From Herbaspirillum rhizosphaerae_A (lineage in GTDB: Bacteria; Pseudomonadota; Gammaproteobacteria; Burkholderiales; Burkholderiaceae_D): a DNA stretch of 64,000 bases. Positions 30,649 through 39,041 of the stretch are shown here, in pieces. The notes under the pieces are model-generated. The model was not told the origin of the DNA, did no database searches, and saw only the letters and a list, made by a program, of their open reading frames with translations. The DNA lies in the NCBI RefSeq assembly GCF_046025915.1, contig NZ_JAQQFR010000001.1, forward strand, positions 1 to 64,000, given 5' to 3'. A program made the translations under genes and the position numbers. Positions within the stretch are counted from its first letter, which is position 1. Each line of letters starts with the position of its first letter.

Positions 30649-31866
30649 TTAATTACGCTCGTAGGAAGGGCAACCGTCTTTGCCCCACTTGCCGTTGCAC
30701 ACTTCCCACATGCATTTTTCGCGCATGAAGAAAGACTGCCGCTGGCATTCGGCAACCCGCTCGGCGGTGCCGGGAGCGTTTGGCGTAAACACCTTGGTCG
30801 GGCCGGGTGTGGAGTTAGTCGCCTGCGCAGTGTTGGCACGGGATTGCGCTTGTGCCTCGGCCAAGCGCGCGCGACGCTCTTCACGCTCAGCCTGCAAGGC
30901 TTCCTGCTTTTTCTTGCGCGCTTCTTCTGCGGCCAACTTCTTGGCCTGCAACTGGGCCTTTTGTGCAGCCAGTTCTTCGGCTGAAGCTTGCTTGGGCGCC
31001 GGCTTGGATTCTGCTGCCGGTTCAGCGGCAGCAGGCGCAGATGCTGCCACCGGTGCGGTTGCGACCGGTGTTGGCGCTAGTGCTGGCGCAGCCTCTGTAG
31101 TTGCCGCGGGCACCGTTGCTGCCGGAGCAGCGGCAACTACAGGCGCAGTTTCTTGTGCCGGCACTGCGGCAGGTGCAACCACCTGTGCGGTCACTGCCGG
31201 AGTCGTGGCAACTCCCTTCTGGGAATACCAGAAACCGCCTGCGCCGAGGGCAATCACGAGGACCGCAATGCCGGCAAACAAGGGCGTACGCGAGGAAGAC
31301 TTGCTCGTGGCGGCAGCCGGGATCGATGCTGCCGCTGGATTGACGTTAATGGCGGCTTCGACCTCAGGCGGAACAACCACTGCAGCAACTAAAGGCTCAG
31401 TTACAGGTTCCGGCTTGACTGGTTCAACCGCCTTTGTAATCGGCTCCTGAATTACCTCAGGAGCGGGCGCAATGACGTTGGCAACCGGCTCAAAGACAGG
31501 TTCGGCAACAACTTCTTCCCGAGCGATCTCCGGCGGTGGCGGTGGCATCAAAGGCTGAGACGGCGCAGGATTTGCAGCAACCGCAGCGATGGATGCTGAC
31601 GCATCGACAGGCGTGATGACGGGTTCCGCCGGTGCAGCGATCACCGCTGTGCTGACTGTCGCCTGAAGATTCGTACCGCACTTGGCACAAAATTTTGTGC
31701 CCGGCTTGTTGCCATGTTGGCAGCCGGGGCAAGCAATGGTATCGGTTGGCGGCGTTATCGGAGAAGCTGAAATTGATGGAGATGCGGAAGCAGTAAAAGA
31801 CGTACCGCACGCGAGACAGAACTTGGCCGAATCCCTGTTATCGGCACCACAGTGCAGACACTGCAT
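30649..31866 (-). CDS. Double zinc-ribbon, single-pass membrane protein
   Basis: 405 residues. Two N-terminal zinc ribbons (C3, C6, C17, C20 and C46, C49, C60, C63) and a Pro/Ala/Val-rich linker to about 190 precede one transmembrane helix (about 196-214). A second Ala/Pro-rich spacer, an Ala/Lys/Glu-rich probable coiled coil (about 300-350) and a compact C-terminal four-cysteine motif (C374, C385, C390, C399; CMWEVCNGKWGKDGC) follow. This topology puts the ribbons inside and the coiled coil and cysteine motif outside. AGGGGA precedes the ATG. First gene of the three-gene operon. Not a family I can name. Confidence 0.8.
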   Translation of the reverse strand: MQCLHCGADNRDSAKFCLACGTSFTASASPSISASPITPPTDTIACPGCQHGNKPGTKFCAKCGTNLQATVSTAVIAAPAEPVITPVDASASIAAVAANPAPSQPLMPPPPPEIAREEVVAEPVFEPVANVIAPAPEVIQEPITKAVEPVKPEPVTEPLVAAVVVPPEVEAAINVNPAAASIPAAATSKSSSRTPLFAGIAVLVIALGAGGFWYSQKGVATTPAVTAQVVAPAAVPAQETAPVVAAAPAATVPAATTEAAPALAPTPVATAPVAASAPAAAEPAAESKPAPKQASAEELAAQKAQLQAKKLAAEEARKKKQEALQAEREERRARLAEAQAQSRANTAQATNSTPGPTKVFTPNAPGTAERVAECQRQSFFMREKCMWEVCNGKWGKDGCPSYERN

Positions 31867-32146
31867 ATTGCTTTTCCCCTGTTTTTATTAATGGCGGCAA
31901 TGATGTGATGTACAGCAATAATTATTCTTGCCCGCGTCATTCTGACGCATCGTTTCTCAAAAGAAAACAGAAAAAACCCTTCTCGACATAAGAATACCCG
32001 GCAGGTTGGAGTGCACTAAGTTGATCCCCATCGCCCGGCTGCCCGATGTAACACGGCCGTAATGAAAACCGGCAGTCGGTACATCACTGTATCAACGCCG
32101 ATCGCGTTGATTTGTCAGTCTCGTCAGTAATTACGGAGTGGGCAAA

Positions 32147-32908
32147 TCACCTTGCAACCGGGATGACGTCTTGCGGAAATTCCTGCGCCGGTGCCGCCTG
32201 GCCGTCGCGATCCACCCAGCGGTAGTGCAGGGGTACGCACTGACCTCTGCGCAGCGGATTACGCGTGCAATGGCGGGCATAGGCAGGATCGACATAGCGG
32301 TATGGCAGATGCTCATCCCGGCCGGCTGGAATGCCCAGTCGTGTAGTCTCGATCAGGGTCTGCGGTTTCTCTCCAACATCGTCGACGAACAATTCTTCCG
32401 GATCAAAGCAACGCGCGTCCCAATCGGGGACACGCAGGGCTAAAGACTTGCACAACAAGGTTTGCCCCGCACACAGCCGGTGCAGAGGCCGCGCAGCGCC
32501 TTGCGCATCGGGATTTTCAGCCTGCATCACGGCCAGTGCTTCGGAGCCGGCGATGGCATCGATCCAGGGATAGGCTGATTTGATGAGTACGGCATTGCCC
32601 GGGCCGGCTGCGCTGAAGTTGAGCGAATCGCCTCCACGCGAGTAATACATGTAGATGGTGCCGCCGTCCATGAAGAGCGCGCGCCGTTTGTGGGTGTAGC
32701 CCAGCGAGGCGTGGCTGCCGCGCTCGTCGAGGCAATAGGCTTCGGTCTCAATGATGCGGGCGGAGAGCCATTGGTCTTTCCAGCGCCGGCGTATTACTTT
32801 GCCGATGAGCGCGCGCGCCAGCGCAGGACTGTCCTGATCGAAAAAACGGTTGTCCAGCATGGTAAAGCGGGACGTGGCAGGTGAAGCTTTACGCATCTTG
32901 TCGTTCAT
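32147..32908 (-). CDS. DNA-3-methyladenine glycosylase (AAG/MPG type)
   Basis: A 253-residue alkyl-base excision repair glycosylase. RIIETEAY carries the catalytic Glu, and SHASLGYTHKRRALFMDGG followed by IYMYYSRG corresponds to the family's active-site and Tyr-intercalation region. The block departs from the usual form (SHASLGYT rather than SHA..G.T.RN), so it belongs to a divergent branch. I chose the ATG at 32908; a TTG nine bases further out is also possible. No strong ribosome site. Confidence 0.83.
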   Translation of the reverse strand: MNDKMRKASPATSRFTMLDNRFFDQDSPALARALIGKVIRRRWKDQWLSARIIETEAYCLDERGSHASLGYTHKRRALFMDGGTIYMYYSRGGDSLNFSAAGPGNAVLIKSAYPWIDAIAGSEALAVMQAENPDAQGAARPLHRLCAGQTLLCKSLALRVPDWDARCFDPEELFVDDVGEKPQTLIETTRLGIPAGRDEHLPYRYVDPAYARHCTRNPLRRGQCVPLHYRWVDRDGQAAPAQEFPQDVIPVAR

Positions 32909-32939
32909 CGAAGTCAAGGTCCATCATCAAATAGCAAAT

Positions 32940-32966
32940 GGGGCGAGTCCTTTCGGAACTCGCCCC
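32940..32966 (-). terminator. Hairpin after lysA
   Basis: A perfect 9-bp stem (GGGGCGAGT / ACTCGCCCC) with a 9-nt loop, 35 bp past the lysA stop. The T-tail is short and interrupted. Confidence 0.65.
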
Positions 32967-33001
32967 GCTTTCAGTATGAAATGCCCATCAATGAGTCGAC
33001 A

Positions 33002-34297
33002 TCAGTCGACGATAGCTTCCAGCGCAAACAGGTCAGCCGGATTTTCACGCTTGCGGATCAGGTGCACCTTGTCGCCATCGACCAGCACTTCCGCTGCACG
33101 GCCACGGGTGTTGTAGTTGGAGGCCATGGTCATGCCGTACGCGCCTGCCGACATCAGCGCCAGCAAATCGCCGGGCGCCAGCGCCAGTTCGCGATTACGC
33201 GCCAGCCAGTCGCCGGATTCGCAGACAGGACCGACGATGTCGTAGGTCTGCGCCGCATCCTTGCGCTGTTGCACGGCTTGCACGCCATGCCAGGCTTCGT
33301 ACAGGGCTGGGCGCATGAGGTCGTTCATGGCGGCGTCGACCACGGCGAAGTTCTTGGTTTCGCCGTGCTTCAGGTATTGCACTTCGGTGATCAGCAGACC
33401 GGCGTTGCCGACGATGGAACGGCCGGGTTCGAACATGACTTTGATGGCACGGCCGTCGTATTTTTGCTTGCGCCAGGCATCGACGCGGGCGAAGAGACGG
33501 CCCAGGTAGTCGCCGACCGGAACCGGTTGCTCGTCGTCATAGGTGATGCCGATGCCGCCGCCAATGTCGAGGTGGTGGATGGCGATACCTTCGGCTTCCA
33601 GCTGATCGATCAATTCGATGACTTTGTCGAGCGCTTCCAGCAACGGCGCGTCGTCGAGCAATTGCGAACCGATGTGGCAATCGATGCCGACGACTTCGAT
33701 GTTCGGCAGGGCCGCCGCATCGCGGTAGCAGGCCAAGGCATCTTCGTAGGCGACGCCGAACTTGTTTTCTTTCAGGCCGGTGGAAATGTAGGGATGGGTC
33801 TTGGCGTCGACGTTGGGATTAACGCGCAGCGAGATGCGCGCACGCTTGCCGACTTCGCCTGCGACTTCATTGAGGCGATGCACTTCAGGAATCGATTCGA
33901 CGTTGAAGCACAGGATGTCGTGCTCCAGCGCCAGACGCATTTCGTCGCGGCCCTTGCCGACACCAGAGAAGATCACCTTGCGCGGATCGCCGCCGGCGGC
34001 AATCACGCGCAGCAGTTCGCCGCCCGATACGATGTCGAAGCCGGAACCGAGTTTGCCCAGCAGGTTCAGCACGGCCAGATTGGAGTTGGACTTGACCGAA
34101 TAGCACACCAGCGCGCCGCCGTCACCGGCATCCACGCTGCGGCCGGCTTTCTTGCAGGCATCAGCGTAGGCGGAGTAGTTGGCGGTCAATGCTGCCTTGG
34201 AATACACGTAGAGCGGCGAGCCGAATTGCTTGGCCAGTGCATTCAGGGGCAGATTTTCAGCGTGCAGAACGCCGTCGCGATAGGAAAAATGGGACAT
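33002..34297 (-). CDS. lysA: Diaminopimelate decarboxylase
   Basis: A 431-residue PLP enzyme for the last step of lysine synthesis. PLP lysine K69 lies in CYSVKSNSN. HIGSQ, GGGIGI, EPGRSIVGNAG and the C-terminal CESGDWLA (substrate-binding Cys from the partner subunit) are all present. The start at MSHFSYRDG fits the family; an upstream in-frame extension runs through the lptM gene in another frame and is rejected. No good Shine-Dalgarno, and only 19 bp separate it from lptM, which suggests coupling. Confidence 0.95.
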   Translation of the reverse strand: MSHFSYRDGVLHAENLPLNALAKQFGSPLYVYSKAALTANYSAYADACKKAGRSVDAGDGGALVCYSVKSNSNLAVLNLLGKLGSGFDIVSGGELLRVIAAGGDPRKVIFSGVGKGRDEMRLALEHDILCFNVESIPEVHRLNEVAGEVGKRARISLRVNPNVDAKTHPYISTGLKENKFGVAYEDALACYRDAAALPNIEVVGIDCHIGSQLLDDAPLLEALDKVIELIDQLEAEGIAIHHLDIGGGIGITYDDEQPVPVGDYLGRLFARVDAWRKQKYDGRAIKVMFEPGRSIVGNAGLLITEVQYLKHGETKNFAVVDAAMNDLMRPALYEAWHGVQAVQQRKDAAQTYDIVGPVCESGDWLARNRELALAPGDLLALMSAGAYGMTMASNYNTRGRAAEVLVDGDKVHLIRKRENPADLFALEAIVD

Positions 34298-34316
34298 AAA
34301 GTAGAGACAGCGAGAA

Positions 34317-34604
34317 TTATTTTGATTGGGGAACAGCGGTATTCGATGATGCCGCACCGGCTTTGCCGGTTGACACATCAGTTGCAGCATCGGTTGCAGA
34401 ATCAGTTGCAGGATCAGTTGCAGCATCAGCGCCGACATCGGCTGCCGCCGGAGCAGGCGCAGTCCTGACAGGATGCGGCGCCGGTGGTTTCGGCAGGTAC
34501 AAAGGCCCCTTCTGACCGCAGCCGGTCAAGAGCACGATCAACGCAACAGCGCTCAGTGAGAGGGACGCCGGACGGGCCGGGGAAAAATAAAATGGAGACT
34601 TCAC
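34317..34604 (-). CDS. lptM: LPS translocon maturation lipoprotein LptM (YifL-like)
   Basis: A 95-residue small lipoprotein. The signal peptide ends in the lipobox LLTGC, immediately followed by GQKGPLYLP, the hallmark of LptM, which helps LptD oxidation and assembly in E. coli. The C-terminal half is low complexity with a repeating Ala-Thr-Asp-x unit encoded by a 12-bp DNA repeat. Adjacent to lysA, as in many proteobacteria. Confidence 0.88.
   Translation of the reverse strand: MKSPFYFSPARPASLSLSAVALIVLLTGCGQKGPLYLPKPPAPHPVRTAPAPAAADVGADAATDPATDSATDAATDVSTGKAGAASSNTAVPQSK
34378..34425 (-). repeat. 12-bp tandem repeat inside lptM
   Basis: Four near-identical 12-bp units (consensus TCRGTTGCAGNA on the plus strand) encode the Ala-Thr-Asp-x repeats in the LptM tail. 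Unit length is a multiple of three, so copy changes keep frame and would vary tail length. Confidence 0.8.
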
Positions 34605-34644
34605 GATAGAATCACGGGTTTACATCAATGTCTCGGAGTGTAGC

Positions 34645-34980
34645 ATGACAGAATCAGAATTCCTGGCCCTCGCGGATTCCGCGCTGAACGCGATCGAAGC
34701 CGCACTGGAGCAGGCCACCGACGACACTGACCTCGACGTCGAGTGCAGCCGCAGCGGCAACGTGCTGGAAATCGAATGCATCGATAACGGTTCCAAAATC
34801 ATCGTCAACAGCCAGGCACCGATGCAAGAGTTGTGGCTGGCCTCCAAATCGGGCGGCTATCACTTCAAATACGACGGCAAGCAATGGCTGAGCGCACGCG
34901 ACGGCTCCGAGCTGTATACCACGCTGTCGGCCTCGGTCACCGAACAGGCCGGTGTGGCTGTGACGCTGACTGCGCCGTAA
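34645..34980 (+). CDS. cyaY: Frataxin-like iron-sulfur assembly protein CyaY
   Basis: A 111-residue frataxin. The acidic first helix (TESEFLALADSALNAIEAAL ... TDDTDLDVE) supplies iron-binding Asp/Glu. The beta-sheet core includes ECIDNGSKIIVNSQ, MQELWLASKSGGYHF and GKQWLSARDGSELY. It regulates iron delivery and cysteine desulfurase IscS in Fe-S assembly. GGAG ribosome site. Divergent from lptM with only 40 bp between, so the promoters overlap. Convergent with glpK. Confidence 0.95.
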   Translation: MTESEFLALADSALNAIEAALEQATDDTDLDVECSRSGNVLEIECIDNGSKIIVNSQAPMQELWLASKSGGYHFKYDGKQWLSARDGSELYTTLSASVTEQAGVAVTLTAP

Positions 34981-35001
34981 TCTGACTGCGCTGACTGTGT
35001 A

Positions 35002-36501
35002 TTAACTGTCGTCAGCCCACGACTTGGCAGCCGCAATCGCGCGCTGCCAGCCGCGCACCAGCTTGCCGACCTGCTCTGCGGGCAGGGCCGGCTTGAAGCT
35101 GGCGTCCTGACGCCATTGCCGGCGCAGGGCTTCCTGATCCGGCCAGAATCCGACTGCCAGCCCCGCCAGATAGGCAGCGCCCAGCGCGGTGGTTTCCGTC
35201 ACTTCCGGACGAATCACTTCGACGCCGAGAATGTCGGCCTGAAACTGCATCAGCAGGTCATTGGCGGTCGCCCCACCATCGACGCGTAATTGCGTAATAT
35301 CCAATCCGGCATCGGCCTGCATCGCCTTCAGCACATCCATGGTCTGATAAGCGATGCTGTCGAGGGCGGCGCGCGCCAGATGCGCCGAGGTGGTGCCGCG
35401 CGTGGCGCCGAACATGGCGCCGCGCGCATGTGGATTCCAGTGCGGCGCGCCGAGTCCGGCAAACGCCGGCACCAGATAAACGCCATCGCTGTCGGGCACG
35501 CTACGCGCCAGCGCTTCCACATCGCGGGAATGCCGGATGATGCCGAGACCGTCGCGCAGCCACTGCACCACCGCGCCGCCGATGAAGATGCTGCCTTCCA
35601 GCGCATAGTGCACTTTGCCGTCGACCTGCCAGGCAATCGTGGTGAGCAGATTGTTCTTCGACACGATGGGCTTGTCGCCGGTGTTCATCACCATGAAGCA
35701 GCCGGTACCGTAAGTGTTCTTGACCATGCCGGGCGCCGTGCACATCTGCCCGAACAAGGCCGCATGCTGGTCGCCGGCGATACCGGCAATCGGAATCTTC
35801 GATGCAAATACGGTGGTCTTAGTGTGACCGTAGAGTTCGCTCGATTGCCGCACCTCAGGCAGCATGCTGCGGGGGATATCCAGCAAGGCCAGCAACTCGT
35901 CATCCCATTCCAGCGTATGGATATTGAACAGCATGGTGCGCGAGGCATTACTGACGTCGGTGACGTGCAGTTCTCCACGCGTGAAATTCCAGATCAGCCA
36001 GCTGTCGACGGTGCCGAACGCCAGCTTCCCCGCTTTCGCCAGATCACGCGCGCCGGGCACGTTGTCGAGTATCCAGCGGATCTTGGTGCCGGAAAAATAG
36101 GAGTCGACCAGCAAGCCGGTTTTGGCGCGGATCGATTCCTGATGGCCGGCGGATTTCAGCGCGTCGCAAAACGCAGCGGTGCGCCGGTCCTGCCACACGA
36201 TGGCGTTGTACAGCGGACGTCCGCTGTCGCGATCCCAGACGATGGTGGTCTCACGCTGGTTGGTGATGCCGATGGCAGCAATGGATGCGCCATTCACGCC
36301 CGCCTTGGTCACCGCTTCGGCAGCGACGCCTGCTTGCGTGGACCAGATCTCTTGCGGGTCGTGCTCGACCCAGCCCGGATGCGGATAGATCTGCTGAAAT
36401 TCCTTTTGCGCCGTGCTGACGATATGGCCGGCACGATCAAACAGAATCGCACGTGAACTGGTGGTGCCCTGGTCGAGCGCCAGGATGTACTGCTCCGACA
36501 T
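35002..36501 (-). CDS. glpK: Glycerol kinase
   Basis: A 499-residue FGGY kinase converting glycerol to glycerol-3-phosphate. LALDQGTTSSRAILFD is phosphate-1, WQDRRTA and KIRWILDNV the substrate region, IAGDQHAALFGQ and GTGCFMVMNTG the adenosine region. The start MSEQYILALDQG has GGAGGA upstream and gives the exact family length; an upstream extension is rejected. No glpD, glpF or glpR adjacent. A 6-1-6 dyad 27 bp upstream may be its operator. Confidence 0.96.
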   Translation of the reverse strand: MSEQYILALDQGTTSSRAILFDRAGHIVSTAQKEFQQIYPHPGWVEHDPQEIWSTQAGVAAEAVTKAGVNGASIAAIGITNQRETTIVWDRDSGRPLYNAIVWQDRRTAAFCDALKSAGHQESIRAKTGLLVDSYFSGTKIRWILDNVPGARDLAKAGKLAFGTVDSWLIWNFTRGELHVTDVSNASRTMLFNIHTLEWDDELLALLDIPRSMLPEVRQSSELYGHTKTTVFASKIPIAGIAGDQHAALFGQMCTAPGMVKNTYGTGCFMVMNTGDKPIVSKNNLLTTIAWQVDGKVHYALEGSIFIGGAVVQWLRDGLGIIRHSRDVEALARSVPDSDGVYLVPAFAGLGAPHWNPHARGAMFGATRGTTSAHLARAALDSIAYQTMDVLKAMQADAGLDITQLRVDGGATANDLLMQFQADILGVEVIRPEVTETTALGAAYLAGLAVGFWPDQEALRRQWRQDASFKPALPAEQVGKLVRGWQRAIAAAKSWADDS

Positions 36502-36527
36502 GTCTTCCTCCGGCGGCGATGCCGCGC

Positions 36528-36540
36528 ATAACAATGTTAT
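36528..36540 (-). promoter_or_regulatory. Dyad upstream of glpK, candidate operator
   Basis: A perfect 6-1-6 palindrome ATAACA-A-TGTTAT, 27-39 bp before the glpK start. The position fits a repressor site near the transcription start; the regulator is not identified and the motif is not the E. coli GlpR consensus. Confidence 0.35.
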
Positions 36541-36690
36541 TTTGACAACACCGGCATTGTGCGGGACAGTCTGCTGCGAAAAATTCCACCGTTTCCCGCT
36601 GCGACGCTCCACCTCGATGCATGGGGTGCCTTATGTGCCTTATACTCTCGCATCTTGTCACACTCACAGCAATTCTGGAAAGCACGTTCA

Positions 36691-37161
36691 ATGCGCAGCA
36701 CGACCACGCAACCCGACCCTCGCACGCCCAACCATGCACGGCAACGCGGTTTGACGAAATTCCAGCTGCTCGCAGCAATCGCCGTCATTGCGGTGATCGC
36801 GATCGTCGCCGCACCGCGTCTGATGACCGTCGTCAATCACGCGCACAATCCGGAAACCGTCACCGCCGAACAAGATCTCGGCGAGATTGAAAAAGCGCTG
36901 CAACTCTACAAGCAAGGCACCGGCAGCTATCCGACCAATGATCAGGGCCTGCTGGCGCTGATCGTCAAGCCAACCCGCAGCCCGATCCCGAAGGAATGGA
37001 AAACCGGCGGCTATATCGATCGGCTGCCGCGCGATCCCTGGGGGCATCCTTATCAATACCGACTCAGCAGCGAAGGCGACGCCTTTGACGTGTTCTCGTT
37101 CGGCGTCCATGGCCCGGATGAAGGCGACGACAATCCGGGTGTGATCCGCAGCAAACATTGA
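36691..37161 (+). CDS. GspG-like type II secretion pseudopilin, orphan
   Basis: A 156-residue type IV pilin-fold protein. The prepilin peptidase site is G20 followed by LTKFQLLAAIAVIAVIA. The C-terminal part carries the GspG signature (GSYPTNDQGLLALI, DPWGHPYQYRLSSEG, FDVFSFGVHGPDEG). Mature residue 5, almost always Glu, is Gln (Q25). It stands alone, without other secretion genes. GGAAAG precedes the ATG, and a TATACT box lies at 36641-36646. Divergent from glpK. Confidence 0.87.
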   Translation: MRSTTTQPDPRTPNHARQRGLTKFQLLAAIAVIAVIAIVAAPRLMTVVNHAHNPETVTAEQDLGEIEKALQLYKQGTGSYPTNDQGLLALIVKPTRSPIPKEWKTGGYIDRLPRDPWGHPYQYRLSSEGDAFDVFSFGVHGPDEGDDNPGVIRSKH

Positions 37162-37197
37162 TTGCGTAGCTACTGTTCTACACGCTACCCGCACGTA

Positions 37198-37225
37198 AAA
37201 AAGCCACGGAAATCCGTGGCTTTTT
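37198..37225. terminator. Bidirectional terminator, pseudopilin / small hslU-linked gene
   Basis: A 12-bp stem (AAAAAGCCACGG / CCGTGGCTTTTT) with a 4-nt loop. T-tails on both strands serve the plus-strand pseudopilin gene and the minus-strand hslVU run. Confidence 0.9.
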
Positions 37226-37255
37226 CATTGCAACTGATCGGTAAAAGCCGAAGCA

Positions 37256-37456
37256 TTAATCCTGCTCCGGTTCGTCCAGTTTCTTTTTCACGTCCAACCG
37301 GGCCGACTGCCGCAGCGCCGATGCCGTCTTGCGATGCGGACCGGCGGCGCGCTGCTTGGCGGCGACCGCAACCGGATTGCGCGGCTTGGCAAGTTTTTGC
37401 GAAGGCTCGACGCGAAAGCTCATCTTCTGCCTCGTTGCCAGTGCCTTGTTTGCCAT
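37256..37456 (-). CDS. Small basic hypothetical protein downstream of hslU
   Basis: A 66-residue Lys/Arg/Ala-rich protein (MANKALATRQKMSF ...) with no membrane segment or recognised domain. Support for a real gene: AAGGAG at 9-nt spacing, 39 bp after hslU on the same strand, and a terminator 30 bp past its stop. It would be co-transcribed with the protease. Its charge suggests nucleic-acid or ribosome contact, but that is only inference. Confidence 0.6.
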   Translation of the reverse strand: MANKALATRQKMSFRVEPSQKLAKPRNPVAVAAKQRAAGPHRKTASALRQSARLDVKKKLDEPEQD

Positions 37457-37495
37457 GGCTGCGCGCTCCTTCTCTGCGGTTCTGTCCTGTTACGC

Positions 37496-38854
37496 TTACA
37501 GCACGTAACGCGATAGGTCTTCGTTGACCGCCAGTTCACCCAGACGATCCTTGACGTAGGCCGCATCGATTGCGATGGTCTGCTCACCGGTTTCACCGGC
37601 GGAGAACGAGATCTCTTCCAGCAACTTTTCCATCACGGTGTAGAGACGACGGGCGCCGATGTTCTCGGTCTTTTCGTTGACCGAAAACGCAATCTCCGCC
37701 AGTTGCTGGATGCCGCTGTCGTCAAACTCCACCTTGACGCCTTCGGTTTCGAGCAAGGCCTGGTATTGCTTGGTCAGGCAGGCGTCGGTGCCGGTCAGGA
37801 TGGTTTTGAAATCATCAATCGACAAGGAATCCAGTTCGACGCGGATCGGGAAACGGCCTTGCAATTCCGGAATCAGATCGGACGGTTTGGCCAGATGGAA
37901 AGCCCCCGAAGCGATGAACAGAATGTGATCGGTCTTGATCATGCCGTACTTGGTGTTGACGGTCGTCCCTTCCACCAGTGGCAGCAGATCGCGCTGCACA
38001 CCGGCGCGCGAGACGTCGGCACTGCCTTGAGAGCGTGTGGCGATCTTGTCGATTTCGTCGAGGAAGACGATGCCGTTTTGCTCAACGTTGGTGATCGCCT
38101 TCTGCTTCAACTCTTCTTCGTTGACCAGCTTGCCGGCTTCTTCGTCGATCAGGAACTTCATGGCTTCCTTGATCTTGATCTTGCGAGTTTTCTTGCGGTT
38201 GTTGCCCATGCCGGAAAACATCGACTTGATCTGCTCGGTCATTTCTTCCATGCCCGGCGGCGCCATGATTTCCATGGAAGGCGCGGCGTCTGACAACTCG
38301 ATCTCGATTTCACGGTCATCGAGTGCGCCTTCGCGCAAACGCTTGCGGAAAGTCTGGCGTGTGGTGCTACCCTTTTCTTCCACGCCGTCACCCGAGACCG
38401 CAGCAGTCTTGTTGCCTTCCGGCGTGAAGCCGAAATCGCGCGCGGGTGGCAGCAGGATATCGAGCACGCGGTCTTCGGCAGCATCTTCAGCGCGAGCACG
38501 CACCTTGCGTACTTCGCCTTCACGCGTTTGCTTGATGCCGATGTCGATCAGGTCGCGAATGATGGTATCGACGTCGCGGCCGACATAGCCGACTTCGGTG
38601 AACTTGGTGGCTTCGATCTTGATGAAAGGTGCGTCGGCCAGCTTGGCCAGGCGACGGGCGATTTCGGTTTTACCGACACCGGTGGGACCGATCATCAGGA
38701 TGTTCTTTGGGGTGATTTCGTGGCGCAGCGGTTCGGCGACCTGCTGACGACGCCAGCGGTTGCGCAGCGCAATGGCGACGGCGCGCTTGGCGCGGCCCTG
38801 GCCGACGACGTGTTTATCCAGTTCGGAGACGATCTCTTTGGGAGTCATGTTCAT
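37496..38854 (-). CDS. hslU: HslU, ATPase subunit of HslVU protease
   Basis: A 452-residue AAA+ unfoldase. Walker A is GPTGVGKT at 56-63, GYVGRDVD is the pore loop, a long charged I-domain spans about 110-240, Walker B is VFLDEIDKIA, and the C-terminal tail (LSRYVL) inserts into HslV. It forms hexamers that feed unfolded substrates to HslV. Preceded by hslV with a 187-bp spacer that contains a repeat-like element. The start codon could also be the second ATG two codons in. Confidence 0.96.
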   Translation of the reverse strand: MNMTPKEIVSELDKHVVGQGRAKRAVAIALRNRWRRQQVAEPLRHEITPKNILMIGPTGVGKTEIARRLAKLADAPFIKIEATKFTEVGYVGRDVDTIIRDLIDIGIKQTREGEVRKVRARAEDAAEDRVLDILLPPARDFGFTPEGNKTAAVSGDGVEEKGSTTRQTFRKRLREGALDDREIEIELSDAAPSMEIMAPPGMEEMTEQIKSMFSGMGNNRKKTRKIKIKEAMKFLIDEEAGKLVNEEELKQKAITNVEQNGIVFLDEIDKIATRSQGSADVSRAGVQRDLLPLVEGTTVNTKYGMIKTDHILFIASGAFHLAKPSDLIPELQGRFPIRVELDSLSIDDFKTILTGTDACLTKQYQALLETEGVKVEFDDSGIQQLAEIAFSVNEKTENIGARRLYTVMEKLLEEISFSAGETGEQTIAIDAAYVKDRLGELAVNEDLSRYVL

Positions 38855-38909
38855 GGCGATGTTCTTTGCTCTGTATGGTTCAAAGGACCTGAAACCTGTT
38901 CACGATCTG

Positions 38910-39000
38910 TAGCGAGAGGTCGTCAGCCGGTGGCGGACGGAGCGGAGCTCAGTTGAAACCCTTGGAGTGTACTTTAGTACATGAGGATTCCGAGCACCGC
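38910..39000. repeat. Dispersed intergenic element, copy A (hslV-hslU spacer)
   Basis: Within the hslV-hslU spacer, ordered motifs TAGCGAG (38910-38916), GTAC-N4-GTAC hairpin (38969-38980) and CGAGCACCGC (38991-39000) match, in order and orientation, those in the livG-livF spacer (45208-45268). Spacings differ. I read this as two copies of one intergenic element that is transcribed within operons. Confidence 0.5.
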
Positions 39001-39041
39001 CCGACGCCGGATCACGGCCTCGCAGTAAGATCGTGGGCAGG

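Noticed and set aside
34298..34438. 47-codon N-terminal extension of LysA
   Set aside because: It lies within lptM in a different frame and consists of repeat-derived Leu/Gln/Met sequence; the family start is at 34297.
34990..35016. GCTGAC / GTCAGC inverted repeat between cyaY and glpK as a shared terminator
   Set aside because: Only a 6-bp stem with a 15-nt loop and no T-run; too weak to call.
36502..36612. 37-codon extension of GlpK
   Set aside because: GGAGGA directly precedes the internal ATG at 36501, and the resulting 499 residues match the family length.
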